DNA of 35,048 nucleotides from Verrucomicrobiota bacterium (GCA_024279685.1 JAJRRI010000128.1:1-35048), one strand, 5' to 3'. Positions 25,594 to 34,330 are shown, counted from the stretch's first letter. Notes: generated from the letters alone by a model not told the origin. A program made the numbers and translations.

Positions 25594-25940
25594 TGGAAGT
25601 GGCTCTGGCCATCGTAATCGGCGTGCTCTATGCCGGCGGACTGTATCTAATGATGCGGCGCAACCTCATCCAGCTCATCATTGGCCTCGGCTTGTTGAGC
25701 CATGGGGCCAACCTGCTGATCTTTACAGCGGGTGGGCTACGCAAAGGCGGCGCCCCCATTCTCGCCGAAGGAGAAAAGGCCTTTTCCGCCCTTCCAGCCG
25801 ATCCCCTGCCGCAGGCCCTCATTCTCACGGCGATCGTGATTAGCTTCGCCGTCACGGCCTTTGCCCTCGTGCTCTTTCTGCGTACGTACCAAACCCTCGG
25901 TACGGATGATGTGGATGCAATGAAGGAGACCGATACATGA
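25593..25940 (+). CDS. mrpC: Mrp antiporter subunit MrpC
   Basis: NuoK-like membrane protein of 115 aa. It starts [20 protein letters not shown], then [20 protein letters not shown] and [20 protein letters not shown], which is the MnhC signature. The start at 25593 is chosen because it overlaps the mrpB stop (TAATG) with GGAGGAAG upstream. It overlaps mrpD by four bases. Confidence 0.95.
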   Translation: MEVALAIVIGVLYAGGLYLMMRRNLIQLIIGLGLLSHGANLLIFTAGGLRKGGAPILAEGEKAFSALPADPLPQALILTAIVISFAVTAFALVLFLRTYQTLGTDDVDAMKETDT

Positions 25941-27433
25941 TTTTGCTCCCCGTTTTACCCATCATCATTCCGCTTGCTGGCGCCATTATTTGCATGTTCT
26001 TCCGTAAAAACAGGCGGATACAGCAGACCCTCGCCGTGCTCTTTTCGGTCGGGATGCTGGCCGCCGCGCTGAGCCTATTAATGCACGTACGAGGCGGGGA
26101 CATTGCGGTGATGAATGTCGGGAGTTGGCCCGCCCCCTTCGGGATCACGCTAGTGGTCGATATGTTTTCGGCCGTCATGCTCACCCTCGGAAGCTTAATG
26201 GCCGTGGTCGTTTCCCTCTATGCCGGCTTTGATTTAGCGCGCGGGCACATTCGCTTTGGCTTTTATCCGCTGCTCTTGATTATGATGATGGGCGTGAACG
26301 GCGCCTTCGTGGCCGGCGATTTATTTAACCTCTATGTCTGGTTTGAGGTGCTATTAACCGCCTCGTTTATTCTTTTAGCCTTAGGCGGAGAAGCGCCGCA
26401 GCTCGAAGGGTCCATCAAATATGTTACCCTCAACCTGCTTTCATCGGCCCTGTTTCTAGCGGGGATCGGCATTCTTTATGGCATGGCTGGCACGCTGAAT
26501 ATGGCGCAACTCGCGCAGACGGTGCAGGAGGGCGGGCATAGCGGGCTGGTCACAATGGTCGCCATCATGTTCCTGTTGGGCTTTGGCATTAAGGCCGGTC
26601 TTTTCCCGCTCTATTTCTGGTTGCCCGCCAGCTACCCCCCCCCGCCGCTGGCCGTTACCGCGCTCTTTTCAGGACTCCTCACGAAGGTGGGTGCCTATTC
26701 GCTGATCCGTGTGTTTACGCTGATCTTTTCCACCGATCCCGACTTTCTTCACTCTTTGATTTTAATCGGCGCAGGACTCACCATGATTTCTGGGGTTTTG
26801 GCCGCCTCCTCGCACTATGAAATACGTAAAATCCTAGCGGTACATATTGTCAGCCAAATCGGCTACGTCATGATGGGGCTCGGTCTATTTTCGCACCTAT
26901 CGCTCACCGGCAGTATTTTTTATCTAGCCCATATCATCGTCGTGAAAACCAACCTATTTCTTTTAGCGGGTGCGGTGCATCGGCTGAAAGGAACGTATGA
27001 CCTCCATAAACTCGGCGGCCTATACAAAGAACGACCTGGGCTCTCGATTCTCTTTCTCATTTCGGCCATGTCGCTGGCCGGCCTGCCCCCACTGTCTGGC
27101 TTCTTCGCCAAATTCACTCTCATCATGGCGGGGGTGCAACAGGAAGCTTGGCTGATGGTTGTCGTGGCCCTTGCCGTGAGTTTATTGACCCTCTTTTCCA
27201 TGACGAAAATTTGGGCCTATGCCTTCTGGAAGCCCGCTCCCACTCCGCTTCCCGATCTTCAGCCTATCCGGCCTGTCGCATGGATTGCCTTTCTACTTCC
27301 CATGGCAGGACTCACCGCCCTCAGCCTAGGAATGGGAATCTTTGCGGGTCCTGTCTTTCGCTATGCACAAGCGGCGGCCGGACAACTTATGAACCCCGCA
27401 GGCTATATTCAAGCCGTGCTCGGAGGGGGATAA
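25937..27433 (+). CDS. mrpD: Mrp antiporter subunit MrpD
   Basis: NuoN/NuoM-like membrane protein of 498 aa with about 14 segments. Key proton-path residues are seen: Glu in [13 protein letters not shown] and Lys in [20 protein letters not shown]. The start overlaps the mrpC stop (ATGA). Together with MrpA it forms the ion-moving core of the antiporter. Confidence 0.96.
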   Translation: MILLPVLPIIIPLAGAIICMFFRKNRRIQQTLAVLFSVGMLAAALSLLMHVRGGDIAVMNVGSWPAPFGITLVVDMFSAVMLTLGSLMAVVVSLYAGFDLARGHIRFGFYPLLLIMMMGVNGAFVAGDLFNLYVWFEVLLTASFILLALGGEAPQLEGSIKYVTLNLLSSALFLAGIGILYGMAGTLNMAQLAQTVQEGGHSGLVTMVAIMFLLGFGIKAGLFPLYFWLPASYPPPPLAVTALFSGLLTKVGAYSLIRVFTLIFSTDPDFLHSLILIGAGLTMISGVLAASSHYEIRKILAVHIVSQIGYVMMGLGLFSHLSLTGSIFYLAHIIVVKTNLFLLAGAVHRLKGTYDLHKLGGLYKERPGLSILFLISAMSLAGLPPLSGFFAKFTLIMAGVQQEAWLMVVVALAVSLLTLFSMTKIWAYAFWKPAPTPLPDLQPIRPVAWIAFLLPMAGLTALSLGMGIFAGPVFRYAQAAAGQLMNPAGYIQAVLGGG

Positions 27434-27436
27434 TCG

Positions 27437-27913
27437 ATGGGATTATTTATCTATAACGTGTTGATTTCCCTCCTTTGGACTCTGCTCACCGGCAAGGTTT
27501 CCATCGGGAACTCGGTGCTAGGGTTTGTCCTAGGATATGTCGCACTTATTCTACTTTACCCCACCGCCGACGGAAAATCGTCCTACTTCCAAAAAACCTT
27601 GCAGGTGATTTTCTTTGCCCTCTTTTTCACCAAAGAGCTGATCGTCTCCTCGTTCCGCGTCGCCATCGATGTGATGAAACCCCTGCCGCTGATGCAACCC
27701 GGCGTGATTGGTATTCCCCTCGACGCCAAAACCGATCTTGAAATCACCCTGCTGGCCAATATTATTTCACTCACCCCCGGTACCCTCAGCCTCGATGTTT
27801 CCACCGATCGGAAAACGCTCTACATTCATGCCATGCACGTGTCCAACCCCGACGACCTCCGTCGAGAAATTAAAGACGGCTTAGAGCGCCGTCTGTTGGA
27901 GGTCTTACGATGA
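27437..27913 (+). CDS. mrpE: Mrp antiporter subunit MrpE
   Basis: Subunit of 158 aa, with two or three N-terminal membrane segments and a cytoplasmic domain. TLLANIISLTPGTLSLDVS is the MnhE signature, followed by LYIHAMHVSNPDDLRREI. It starts three bases after the mrpD stop and overlaps mrpF by four bases. Confidence 0.95.
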   Translation: MGLFIYNVLISLLWTLLTGKVSIGNSVLGFVLGYVALILLYPTADGKSSYFQKTLQVIFFALFFTKELIVSSFRVAIDVMKPLPLMQPGVIGIPLDAKTDLEITLLANIISLTPGTLSLDVSTDRKTLYIHAMHVSNPDDLRREIKDGLERRLLEVLR

Positions 27914-28176
27914 TTGAAGTTGTATGTAATCTCGTGATGTTGATGCTGATGGTTGCTCTCGGCGCCTCCTTTGTGCGCGTGGTCATTGGCCCCAGCTTGC
28001 CCGACCGAGTCATCGCGCTCGACATGGCCGCCACCGTTGTGGTCGCCATGATTCTAACCCACTGCGTGGAAACGAACTCCGCCTACTACATCCCCGCCGC
28101 CATCACCATCGCCCTGCTTTCCTTTGTCGGCACCGTGGCTTTGGCGCTATATATCCGCAAAGGAGGCCCCTCATGA
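27910..28176 (+). CDS. mrpF: Mrp antiporter subunit MrpF
   Basis: Three-segment protein of 88 aa with the MnhF pattern RVVIGPSLPDRVIALDMAAT, and an ending of FVGTVALALYIRKGG. The start and stop overlap mrpE and mrpG by four bases each. Confidence 0.95.
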   Translation: MIEVVCNLVMLMLMVALGASFVRVVIGPSLPDRVIALDMAATVVVAMILTHCVETNSAYYIPAAITIALLSFVGTVALALYIRKGGPS

Positions 28177-28526
28177 TTCGTGAAATCCTCACCTGCTTTT
28201 TTCTGTTGCTCGGGGGCGTCTTCTCCATCGTGGCCGCCGTCGGCGTTTTGCGCATGCCCGATGTATTCATTCGTATGCACGCCGCCACCAAGGTCGGCAC
28301 CGTAGGCGTCAGCTCCATCACCATCGGACTCATGCTCCACTTCGGCGCGCTGACGGTCACCTCGCGTGGCATACTCGTCATCGCCTTCTTCCTGCTCACC
28401 GCGCCCGTTGCCGCCCACATGATCGGCCGCGCCGCCTACCGCTCTGGCGTCTCGCTATGGAGCCGCACGCACATCGACGAATGGAAAGCCCATGGCGAAA
28501 TTGAAGACGATAAGGGCCCCGATTAA
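28173..28526 (+). CDS. mrpG: Mrp antiporter subunit MrpG
   Basis: Three-segment protein of 117 aa. GVLRMPDVFIRMHAATKVGT is the MnhG signature, and FFLLTAPVAAHMIGRAAYRS follows. It is the last gene of the operon. Its TAA overlaps the stop of the convergent rluA-type gene within the palindrome TTAATTAA, with no room for a separate terminator. Confidence 0.95.
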   Translation: MIREILTCFFLLLGGVFSIVAAVGVLRMPDVFIRMHAATKVGTVGVSSITIGLMLHFGALTVTSRGILVIAFFLLTAPVAAHMIGRAAYRSGVSLWSRTHIDEWKAHGEIEDDKGPD

Positions 28527-29410
28527 TTAAACTTTTTCCAGCGGGATGCTTCGCGCTCGAGCAAGGCCTTAAATTTGGAAGGCGGATCGATCACGACGGT
28601 CATCTCTTGCAGAGAGACCGGATGTAAAAAGCGGAGCTCGACCGCCGCAAGAAACAACCCCTTCCCTTTCAACACCCGACCCTCGGGCCCATATCTTTGA
28701 TCGCCAACGATCGCGTGTCCGATGCCCGCCATATGAATGCGAAGCTGGTGCGTCCGGCCCGTACGGGGGAATAGATCGACGAGTGTAAGAAATTCACTGC
28801 GCAGCGAAGCAACCGTTTTAATCGGTGCATAGCGACTTTGTGCGGGGAGTCCGCCGATCGGTTCCTCAACCGTTCCCTCCTCCGCAACCGCCCCCGCCAC
28901 CACGGCGCAATAGCGCTTGTGGATTTTCCGCTCTTCAAACTGTCGCCCAAGGAAGACTTGTGCGCGCGCCGTTTTAGCGATCAGTAGCAGCCCGCTCGTG
29001 GAATAGTCGATCCGATGAACCGGCCGAGGCCAGTCCAGCGCATCCGATGGCTTGGAGGGCGATAGACTGCCCGCCAGCGCATTTTCAACCGTCTTGAATT
29101 TATTTCCCCTCACCTCTATACCCGCTGGTTTGTTAATTACTGCGAGGTGTTCATCCTCAAAGACCACGGTGAGCGGCAGGTGATAGGTTTTAGGCATGCG
29201 CAGTTGCAGATCGACGAGGTCTAGCGTCTGGCCCGCCTGCACCCAAGCTCCGCTTTGAGCAGGCGCCCCATTCATCCAAAGCTCCCCGCGTTTGACCGCT
29301 TTGGCCATGCCTTTACGGGAAGGAAAGGTGGGGAAAGCGATTCGGGCATAATCGGAAAGCCGCACGCCATGCACGCCTTCAGGAACTCGATGCGTTTCCT
29401 TAATGATCAT
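28523..29410 (-). CDS. RluA-family pseudouridine synthase
   Basis: RNA pseudouridine synthase of 295 aa. The S4-like N-terminal RNA-binding part covers about residues 16-66. The catalytic domain has INKPAGIEV and the active-site motif HRIDYSTSGLLL with Asp135, then EERKIHKRYCAVV and RTGRTHQLRIHMAGIGHAIVGD (split here at residues about 215-236). The member (RluA, RluC, RluD or TruC type) and its target uridine cannot be set by eye. It overlaps the DUF1971 gene upstream by four bases (ATGA), and its stop overlaps that of mrpG. Confidence 0.92.
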   Translation of the reverse strand: MIIKETHRVPEGVHGVRLSDYARIAFPTFPSRKGMAKAVKRGELWMNGAPAQSGAWVQAGQTLDLVDLQLRMPKTYHLPLTVVFEDEHLAVINKPAGIEVRGNKFKTVENALAGSLSPSKPSDALDWPRPVHRIDYSTSGLLLIAKTARAQVFLGRQFEERKIHKRYCAVVAGAVAEEGTVEEPIGGLPAQSRYAPIKTVASLRSEFLTLVDLFPRTGRTHQLRIHMAGIGHAIVGDQRYGPEGRVLKGKGLFLAAVELRFLHPVSLQEMTVVIDPPSKFKALLEREASRWKKFN

Positions 29411-29760
29411 GCTTTAATGAAGGCCGCGCCGGGGCGATCGCCGGGCTGATGGGGTTTGGCGGCGGGCTGTTCCACGCGATAGAACTCCACTCGGAATTCA
29501 ACCGGGCCGGTCAGCACGACATGGTGGAAGCGTTCGGGAAAAATGACAATGGAATGGCCGGGGTCGGCGTGGATGACTTCATCTGGGGTGTCGTCCCAGA
29601 TATACTCCAATGAACCACTTTCGACGACGATATAGCCCCACTTGCCTTTTGGAGCAAGGTGCTTTTTCCAAAGGCCCGGCACGACGGACTCCTGGTTCAT
29701 GAGCGGCGTGGAGCCCACTTTTTCAGCGCCTTCCGGCAGGCTTTCATTTTGATAATTCAT
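29407..29760 (-). CDS. DUF1971 cupin-like protein
   Basis: Protein of 117 aa. It has the DUF1971 pattern of a small beta barrel: LPEGAEKVGSTPLMNQESVV, GLWKKHLAPKGKWGYIVVES, then PDEVIHADPGHSIVIFPERFHH with a possible metal-binding His pair, and VEFRVEFYRVEQ. Proteins of this family also occur fused or next to TehB-type tellurite resistance methyltransferases, but function is unknown. The ATG at 29760 is chosen because GAGGAGAG lies just upstream; the open frame extends 22 codons further. Translationally coupled to the RluA-type gene. Confidence 0.83.
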   Translation of the reverse strand: MNYQNESLPEGAEKVGSTPLMNQESVVPGLWKKHLAPKGKWGYIVVESGSLEYIWDDTPDEVIHADPGHSIVIFPERFHHVVLTGPVEFRVEFYRVEQPAAKPHQPGDRPGAAFIKA

Positions 29761-29822
29761 GACTCTCTCCTCGGTGACTAAAAATACAGTATAAGGGAGG
29801 ATTTCTGAAATGTCGTTCCCTT

Positions 29823-30392
29823 TCATCGCACCCTTCCTATGAAACGCGGCCTTTTCTGTGAAAAGAACCGCGTCCTACACCCTTTGAATGAAATAAGAAC
29901 CAAGATGTAGGACGTGCCTCTCGGAGAGGGCACGTTTCCTGTGGATCAGTCCACCTGCAGCGTAAAACCCACCTGCCCAAAGGTCTTTCCGGTCATCGCA
30001 CCTTTCATATGAAACGCGGCCTTTTCTGTGAAAAGAACCGCGTCCTACACCCTTTGAATGAAATAAGAACCAAGATGTAGGACGGGCCTCTCGGAGAGGG
30101 CGCGTTTCCTGTGGCTCAGTCCATCTGTAAAGTAAAACCCACCCGCCCAAAGGTCTTTCCGGTCATCGCACCTTTCATATGAAACGCGGCCTTTTCTGTG
30201 AAAAGAACCGCGTCCTACACCCGTTGAATGAAAATAAAAATCACGAGCGGAATCCATTGCTTGACCACCCACGTCCCATACCCTTTGAATGAAATAAGAA
30301 CCAAGGTGTAGGACGGGCCTCTCGGAGAGGGCGCGTTTCCTGTGGCTCAGTCCACCTGCAGCGTAAAACCCACCCGCCCGAATGTCTTTCCG
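29823..30392. repeat. 170-bp tandem repeat array carrying copies of a gene's 3' end
   Basis: Three units: 29823-29992, 29993-30162 (each 170 bases) and 30163-30392 (230 bases, with about 60 extra bases at 30232-30291). Each unit ends with a copy of the last codons of the adjacent AlkC-like gene (encoding about GRVGFTLQVD and stop, minus strand); the unit-3 copy is the real gene end. The rest of each unit has three hairpins: ACGCGG...CCGCGT enclosing CTTTTC...GAAAAG, GTCCTACA...TGTAGGAC, and ACGTGCC...GGCACGT or close variants. It fills the 586-base gap upstream of the DUF1971 gene. Confidence 0.88.
30232..30291. repeat. About 60-bp insertion in the third repeat unit
   Basis: It begins after CCGTTGAATGAAA and ends with CCCTTTGAATGAAA, so the insert is flanked by a short duplication. 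The inner part (ATCACGAGCGGAATCCATTG onward) does not match the other units. Confidence 0.6.
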
Positions 30393-31468
30393 TTAATCAG
30401 GATTTCGAGGGCATGTTTTCCGGGGTAATAGGTGCGCGTGGCGATCCGTTTGATCGCGTGCCGCTTGGTGATCTCCACGGTCTCGCCCGGCGCGATTTTT
30501 AGGCTTTTAAGCTTAAAGACCTTCGGGCTCATTTTCCCATTGGCCTTCATGTGGTGCACGGCATAGTCGACGACTACCGATTGAGGATTGGGGCTTGAGG
30601 AGTGAAGTTTTACCTTAAATGAGAGCGTGTCTCCCAGCTGGATATCCGCCGAATCGAGTTCCAAACTTAACCGTTTAAGTTCTGGGTTTTCCGTGTAGCC
30701 GAGCAGAGCGAACACAGCCGGATGACCGGACTTGACCAGGGTGCGGCTGGCGTGACGAATGATCCATTCTCGTTCGGGACGGGCCGATTTTTTCCAGCGA
30801 CGGCAACGTGCGATGATAAGGTCGGGGTGGTCCTTTGAAATGTCGTTCAGATTATTGGCGACCGAGCGACGGACATATTCACTGGGATCGTCTTTTAACT
30901 TTTCCAGTAGCTGTAAAATCGGCGCGGGATCGGCGATGAATTGTGGGAATTGCGAGCCCCACGGCAAACGCGGACGAATCCCCTCCGAGACAAGCCGCCG
31001 CACGTGTTCATCGGGATCGTTGCACCATTGTTCCAACCGCGAGAACGTCGTCTCGAAGTGTTGATTGATCAAGGGGCGGATCGCGAATTCGGCGGAAAAT
31101 AGCGAGGTCAGTTCCTTGAGCACATCGAGCGCTTTGTCGGGATGGCCGAGCCCATACTCGCCGGCATAGTCGATGATCGGCCACGCGGCAAACCCGGCGA
31201 GGGGATCGCCTGTTTCGCCAGAAATCCACTCCCCTTTGAGTCGGATCAGAAGGTCGGCCGTCGTATTAAAATCCGCGGGCAGATGCGCCTTAAGAACCAC
31301 GATGATATGCTGCACCCTAGCCTTCAACTCGAGCGCCTCAAGCCCCGCCATGGCATGGGCGGTAAACTCTTTTTCTGGAAACCCAGGCACCGTCCGCGCC
31401 AGCGATGTGGCTATGCGCTCAATCGCCGCCTCACCCAACCCATCTTTCATTAATTGCTGTTTTCCCAT
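30347..31468 (-). CDS. AlkC-like DNA alkylation repeat glycosylase
   Basis: Putative DNA repair glycosylase of 373 aa removing alkylated bases. HEAT-like repeats are seen at about residues 100-260: WCNDPDEHVRRLVSEGIRPR, LKDDPSEYVRRSVANNLNDI and SKDHPDLIIARCRRW. The conserved Glu in SEGIRPRLPWG and Asp in LNDISKDHPD fit the AlkC/AlkD active site. Residues about 270-373 form a beta-rich Ig-like domain (LGDTLSFKVKLHSSSPNPQS, PGKHALEILINGKTFGRVGF), which is a feature of AlkC. No clear Shine-Dalgarno sequence. The 3' end has been triplicated downstream in the 170-bp array. Confidence 0.82.
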   Translation of the reverse strand: MGKQQLMKDGLGEAAIERIATSLARTVPGFPEKEFTAHAMAGLEALELKARVQHIIVVLKAHLPADFNTTADLLIRLKGEWISGETGDPLAGFAAWPIIDYAGEYGLGHPDKALDVLKELTSLFSAEFAIRPLINQHFETTFSRLEQWCNDPDEHVRRLVSEGIRPRLPWGSQFPQFIADPAPILQLLEKLKDDPSEYVRRSVANNLNDISKDHPDLIIARCRRWKKSARPEREWIIRHASRTLVKSGHPAVFALLGYTENPELKRLSLELDSADIQLGDTLSFKVKLHSSSPNPQSVVVDYAVHHMKANGKMSPKVFKLKSLKIAPGETVEITKRHAIKRIATRTYYPGKHALEILINGKTFGRVGFTLQVD

Positions 31469-31506
31469 ACGTCAAAGAAGGTAGCGGATACCCCATCAAA
31501 TACCAC

Positions 31507-31534
31507 AAAAAAGGGGCGACCTTCCGGTCGCCCC
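31507..31534 (-). terminator. Intrinsic terminator of the amtB-PII operon
   Basis: Minus strand GGGGCGACC, four bases, GGTCGCCCC, followed by TTTTTT. It is 28 bases past the PII stop codon and upstream of the AlkC-like gene. Confidence 0.92.
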
Positions 31535-31561
31535 TGATCATCGAATAAAAGAGCAGATGGG

Positions 31562-31906
31562 CTAGATCCCCTCGCCGCCGCGTTCTCCGGTACTGATGCG
31601 GATGCACTCTTCGAGGGGTGCGATGAAGATCTTACCGTCGCCGGGCTTCCCATCCGCCCCGTGGCGGGCGGCCGCAAGGATCGTGTCGACCGCCGTGTCC
31701 ACAAATGCATCGTTGACGGCGATCTTGACTTCCACCTTAGGAATCAGGTTAGGAACGACGACCAGCCCGCGGTAGATTTCTGTCGTTTGTTGCTGACCGT
31801 GTCCATCAACGCGGGTGACGGTGATGCGGCCAATTTCGGCCGCGATGAGGGCCTCGCGCACGTCGTCGAGCTTGTCTTCTTGAATAATGGCTGTGATTAG
31901 TTTCAT
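31562..31906 (-). CDS. glnK: PII-family nitrogen regulatory protein (GlnK-like)
   Basis: Trimeric sensor of 2-oxoglutarate, ATP and ADP; the GlnK form blocks AmtB. At 114 aa it is complete, with KLITAIIQEDKLDDVREAL at the N-terminus, TEIYRGLVVVPNLIPKVEV at the T-loop, AARHGADGKPGDGKIFIAPL, and ECIRISTGERGGEGI at the end. Tyr45 matches Tyr46 of the E. coli protein, but the position of uridylylated Tyr51 is Val50. It therefore should not be modified by GlnD at that site. GGGAG lies eight bases before the ATG. It follows amtB by 17 bases, the reverse of the usual glnK-amtB order, and ends before a strong terminator. Confidence 0.93.
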   Translation of the reverse strand: MKLITAIIQEDKLDDVREALIAAEIGRITVTRVDGHGQQQTTEIYRGLVVVPNLIPKVEVKIAVNDAFVDTAVDTILAAARHGADGKPGDGKIFIAPLEECIRISTGERGGEGI

Positions 31907-31923
31907 GTTAAATTCTCCCTGTT

Positions 31924-33228
31924 TTACGAATTGAGGTTCAGCATGCCGTAGCCACGTTCGGAGTGCAGGCTATGATCCATTCCTGCCTTTTCATCCGCTT
32001 CGCTGAGGCGCAGCCCAAAGAACTTGTCGACCACGATGAGGATGATCAGCGTCATGACGCCGGAGTAGACAAGACTAATAATACTCCCTTCCGTCTGCAC
32101 CCAAAGTTGTCCCCAAAAACTCCCTGAACCCGCGCCGGGACGCAGGAAGAAAACCAACCCAATGGCCCCCCAGATGGCGGCGACACCGTGAATGCCAAAT
32201 ACATCCAACGTGTCGTCATAGCCAAGCTTGTTTTTCAGTTCGATGGCGTAGTAGCAGAATACAGCACCCACCGCACCGAGCACCAATGCGCCCCACGGGA
32301 GTACGTCGCCCGCTGCAGGCGTGATGGATACGAGGCCAGCCAGCACCCCAGAAACAAATCCGAGCGAGCTGACTTTCTTGTGCAAAAGCCCTTCGAGAAT
32401 CATCCACGAAAGCGCCCCAGACGCCGCCGCGATCTGGGTTGCGGTAAGGGCCTGAGCGGTTTTAAGTCCGCTCTCGACCGACGATCCCGCATTGAAACCA
32501 AACCAGCCGACCCAGAGAAACCCCGCACCCACTAACGTCATGACGAGGTTGTTGGGGTGCATGGCGGTTTTGGGATAACCCCGGCGCGCTCCGAGATAAA
32601 GGGCGCCGACGAGGGCCGCCGATCCGGCGGAGATATGAATTACGGTACCCCCTGCAAAGTCGATGGCTCCCTGTTTAAACAGAAACCCATCGGAAGCCCA
32701 AACCCAATGGCAGAGCGGATTGTAGACCAGTAGGCTCCAGAGCACGATGAAGATACAGTAGCCACGGAACTTAATGCGCTCAGCAAATGCACCGGCAATC
32801 AGAGCGGGAGCAATGATGGCAAACTTGCCTTGGAACATGGCAAAGACATATTCTGGAATGCCTGAATCCAAAATGGTGGTGTCGATGCCCTTCAGCATAA
32901 AATAGTCGGGATTCCAGCCGCACCAGCCGCCGAGCACATTCGGGCCGAACGCCATGGAATAGCCGCAGACCATCCAGAGCACGCCGATAATTGCCATGGC
33001 GGCGAAGCTGTGCATCATGGTGCCCAGCACATTCTTAGTGCGAACGAGTCCACCGTAGAACATGGCCAAACCGGGCACCATGAGGAGGACTAAAGTCGTT
33101 GAGGTGAGCATCCACGCCGTAGTACCAGTGTCAATTTCGGGGGATCCATCCGCAGCGTGTACCGTGCCGACCAAGCACATTAACGTGGCAAAAACGGCCC
33201 AAATGGCCGCCCGTTTCGATTTCTTCAT
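31924..33228 (-). CDS. amtB: Ammonium transporter AmtB
   Basis: Trimeric ammonium channel of the inner membrane, 434 aa. A signal peptide (MKKSKRAAIWAVFATLMCLV up to VHA, residues 1-25) is followed by 11 membrane segments. Landmarks are FYGGLVRTKNVLGTMMHSF, the twin-His pore residues in NPLCHWVWASDG and DVFGIHGVAAIWG, and WFGFNAGSS. The C-terminal tail (SEADEKAGMDHSLHSERGYG) is the part that talks to PII. GGGAG precedes the ATG. It is the first gene of a two-gene operon with glnK. Confidence 0.97.
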   Translation of the reverse strand: MKKSKRAAIWAVFATLMCLVGTVHAADGSPEIDTGTTAWMLTSTTLVLLMVPGLAMFYGGLVRTKNVLGTMMHSFAAMAIIGVLWMVCGYSMAFGPNVLGGWCGWNPDYFMLKGIDTTILDSGIPEYVFAMFQGKFAIIAPALIAGAFAERIKFRGYCIFIVLWSLLVYNPLCHWVWASDGFLFKQGAIDFAGGTVIHISAGSAALVGALYLGARRGYPKTAMHPNNLVMTLVGAGFLWVGWFGFNAGSSVESGLKTAQALTATQIAAASGALSWMILEGLLHKKVSSLGFVSGVLAGLVSITPAAGDVLPWGALVLGAVGAVFCYYAIELKNKLGYDDTLDVFGIHGVAAIWGAIGLVFFLRPGAGSGSFWGQLWVQTEGSIISLVYSGVMTLIILIVVDKFFGLRLSEADEKAGMDHSLHSERGYGMLNLNS

Positions 33229-33273
33229 TTTTCTCTCCCTTAGTTTATAAATTCGCTAGACCATAAAGTGCAC

Positions 33274-33302
33274 AAAATAGCTCGATAGCCGTTTATTTTC
33301 AA
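33274..33302 (-). promoter_or_regulatory. Probable sigma70-type promoter of amtB-glnK
   Basis: Minus strand TTGAAA (33297-33302), 17 bases, TATTTT (33274-33279), about 45 bases before the amtB ATG. No TGGCAC-N5-TTGC pattern of sigma54 was found, which would be common for nitrogen genes. Confidence 0.45.
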
Positions 33303-33368
33303 GAGTTGATATGGATGGATCGGTAGGTGTAGAGATCGCTTACCCGCCGCGTAGCAAGGGAAGCGATG

Positions 33369-33411
33369 CTCTAACGAAGCGGTTCTAGAACTTTTTTTAC
33401 ACCCATTCACT
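33369..33411. repeat. Dispersed 43-bp repeat, copy 2
   Basis: CTCTAACGAAGCGGTTCTAG with a following T-run and a TTCACT end; see copy 1 at 13198-13240. It lies in the 526-base gap 33229-33754, which holds no convincing gene. Confidence 0.6.
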
Positions 33412-33550
33412 GGGTTCATTAGAGAACGCCCTGCGGGCAGAGAAGTAAAATAGTACCGCACCTCGGTGAAAGAGCGGTTTAAATATTTTTTACCAAGAGA
33501 CAAAAAAAGGAGACCCGAGAGCCTCCCTTTTTCCGCCAAGTGCACCTTCT

Positions 33551-33624
33551 GTAGCTCGAAATTCTGTTTCGAGTTTTGCGCGCGTACCGTTCTTCCAAAA
33601 ACGCGAAACAGAATTTCGCGCTAC
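33551..33624. repeat. Long hairpin (27-bp arms), MITE- or REP-like
   Basis: Arms 33551-33577 and 33598-33624 pair at 25 of 27 positions; the left arm begins GTAGCTCGAAATTCTGTTTC and the right ends GAATTTCGCGCTAC. The loop is 20 bases. No T-tract follows, so it looks like a dispersed hairpin element rather than a terminator. Confidence 0.75.
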
Positions 33625-33754
33625 GTCGTTGGTCGCTTCGCTGCCGTCGCGTTGCGCCAGCTTTACTTCGGGTCTGGTCTGGGGCTCTTCATTCTCCAAT
33701 TGCGGACAGTTTGATTTACAGTTTACCTCCGTCTAACGAACACTCGGATTACGA

Positions 33755-34261
33755 TTAATTTACCTTCTCTTCTCTGATCAGCTTTGCCCATTTAGCTGAC
33801 TTTGCAATCAGTGTATACCCAAAGATAAATTGTAAAATATGAGAAACCAACTCTACGAGTGGAAGCTCAATTTCATAAGTCGGATTATTTTGAGCAATTT
33901 GGAATTCGACAAAGGCTCGTGGAAAAGCAATTAACGCGCCGATTGCAAAGTATATCCCCATGCAGACCAATATGATTTTTATCACTTCGTTCACCCCAAT
34001 TTCAGGAGGTATTGATTCAACCATAGTTTCTTTTAACAAAAGAGAATTTGTGAGTTTCCACAAGAAAAATGCTGTTAATAAAGCCAAAGCAACACTTAGA
34101 AAACACATACTAGCAATAAAAAACCCAGACGTATCATGCTCTCCATAAGAACCCAGCTTTAGCCCAATACCTGCAAGTAAAGGCAGGGATACCAATACTT
34201 GAGAGACAAGATAAATCGCAAAGCATTTGAGAGCTATAACAGTGGTTTCCTTTCGTGTCAT
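33755..34261 (-). CDS. Four-segment membrane protein, putative RHS immunity protein
   Basis: Protein of 168 aa with four hydrophobic segments, about residues 7-33, 43-71, 92-112 and 135-152, and charged ends (MTRKETT at the start, KWAKLIREEKVN at the end). No family recognised. The ATG at 34261 has AGGGG eight bases upstream; the frame extends 13 codons further without support. It lies directly downstream of the right-hand RHS tip on the same strand, 69 bases after its stop, as expected of an immunity gene. The left-hand RHS tip also has a membrane protein partner, but the two do not look alike. Confidence 0.6.
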   Translation of the reverse strand: MTRKETTVIALKCFAIYLVSQVLVSLPLLAGIGLKLGSYGEHDTSGFFIASMCFLSVALALLTAFFLWKLTNSLLLKETMVESIPPEIGVNEVIKIILVCMGIYFAIGALIAFPRAFVEFQIAQNNPTYEIELPLVELVSHILQFIFGYTLIAKSAKWAKLIREEKVN

Positions 34262-34330
34262 AATATTTTCCCCTTTTACGTAATACAGTGCTCCTCTCAT
34301 AGGACAAGCCTCGGAGCATGAAATATTCTT

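Noticed and set aside
29875-30272. Two overlapping open frames on the minus strand with nearly identical protein sequence
   Set aside because: They are translations of the 170-bp repeat units; the frame happens to stay open. No ribosome binding site and no family.
29823-30392. CRISPR-like array
   Set aside because: The units are 170 bases of nearly constant sequence without unique spacers, and no cas genes are near.
33229-33330. Sigma54 promoter for amtB
   Set aside because: No GG-N10-GC pair of the right form was found; a sigma70-type pair fits better.
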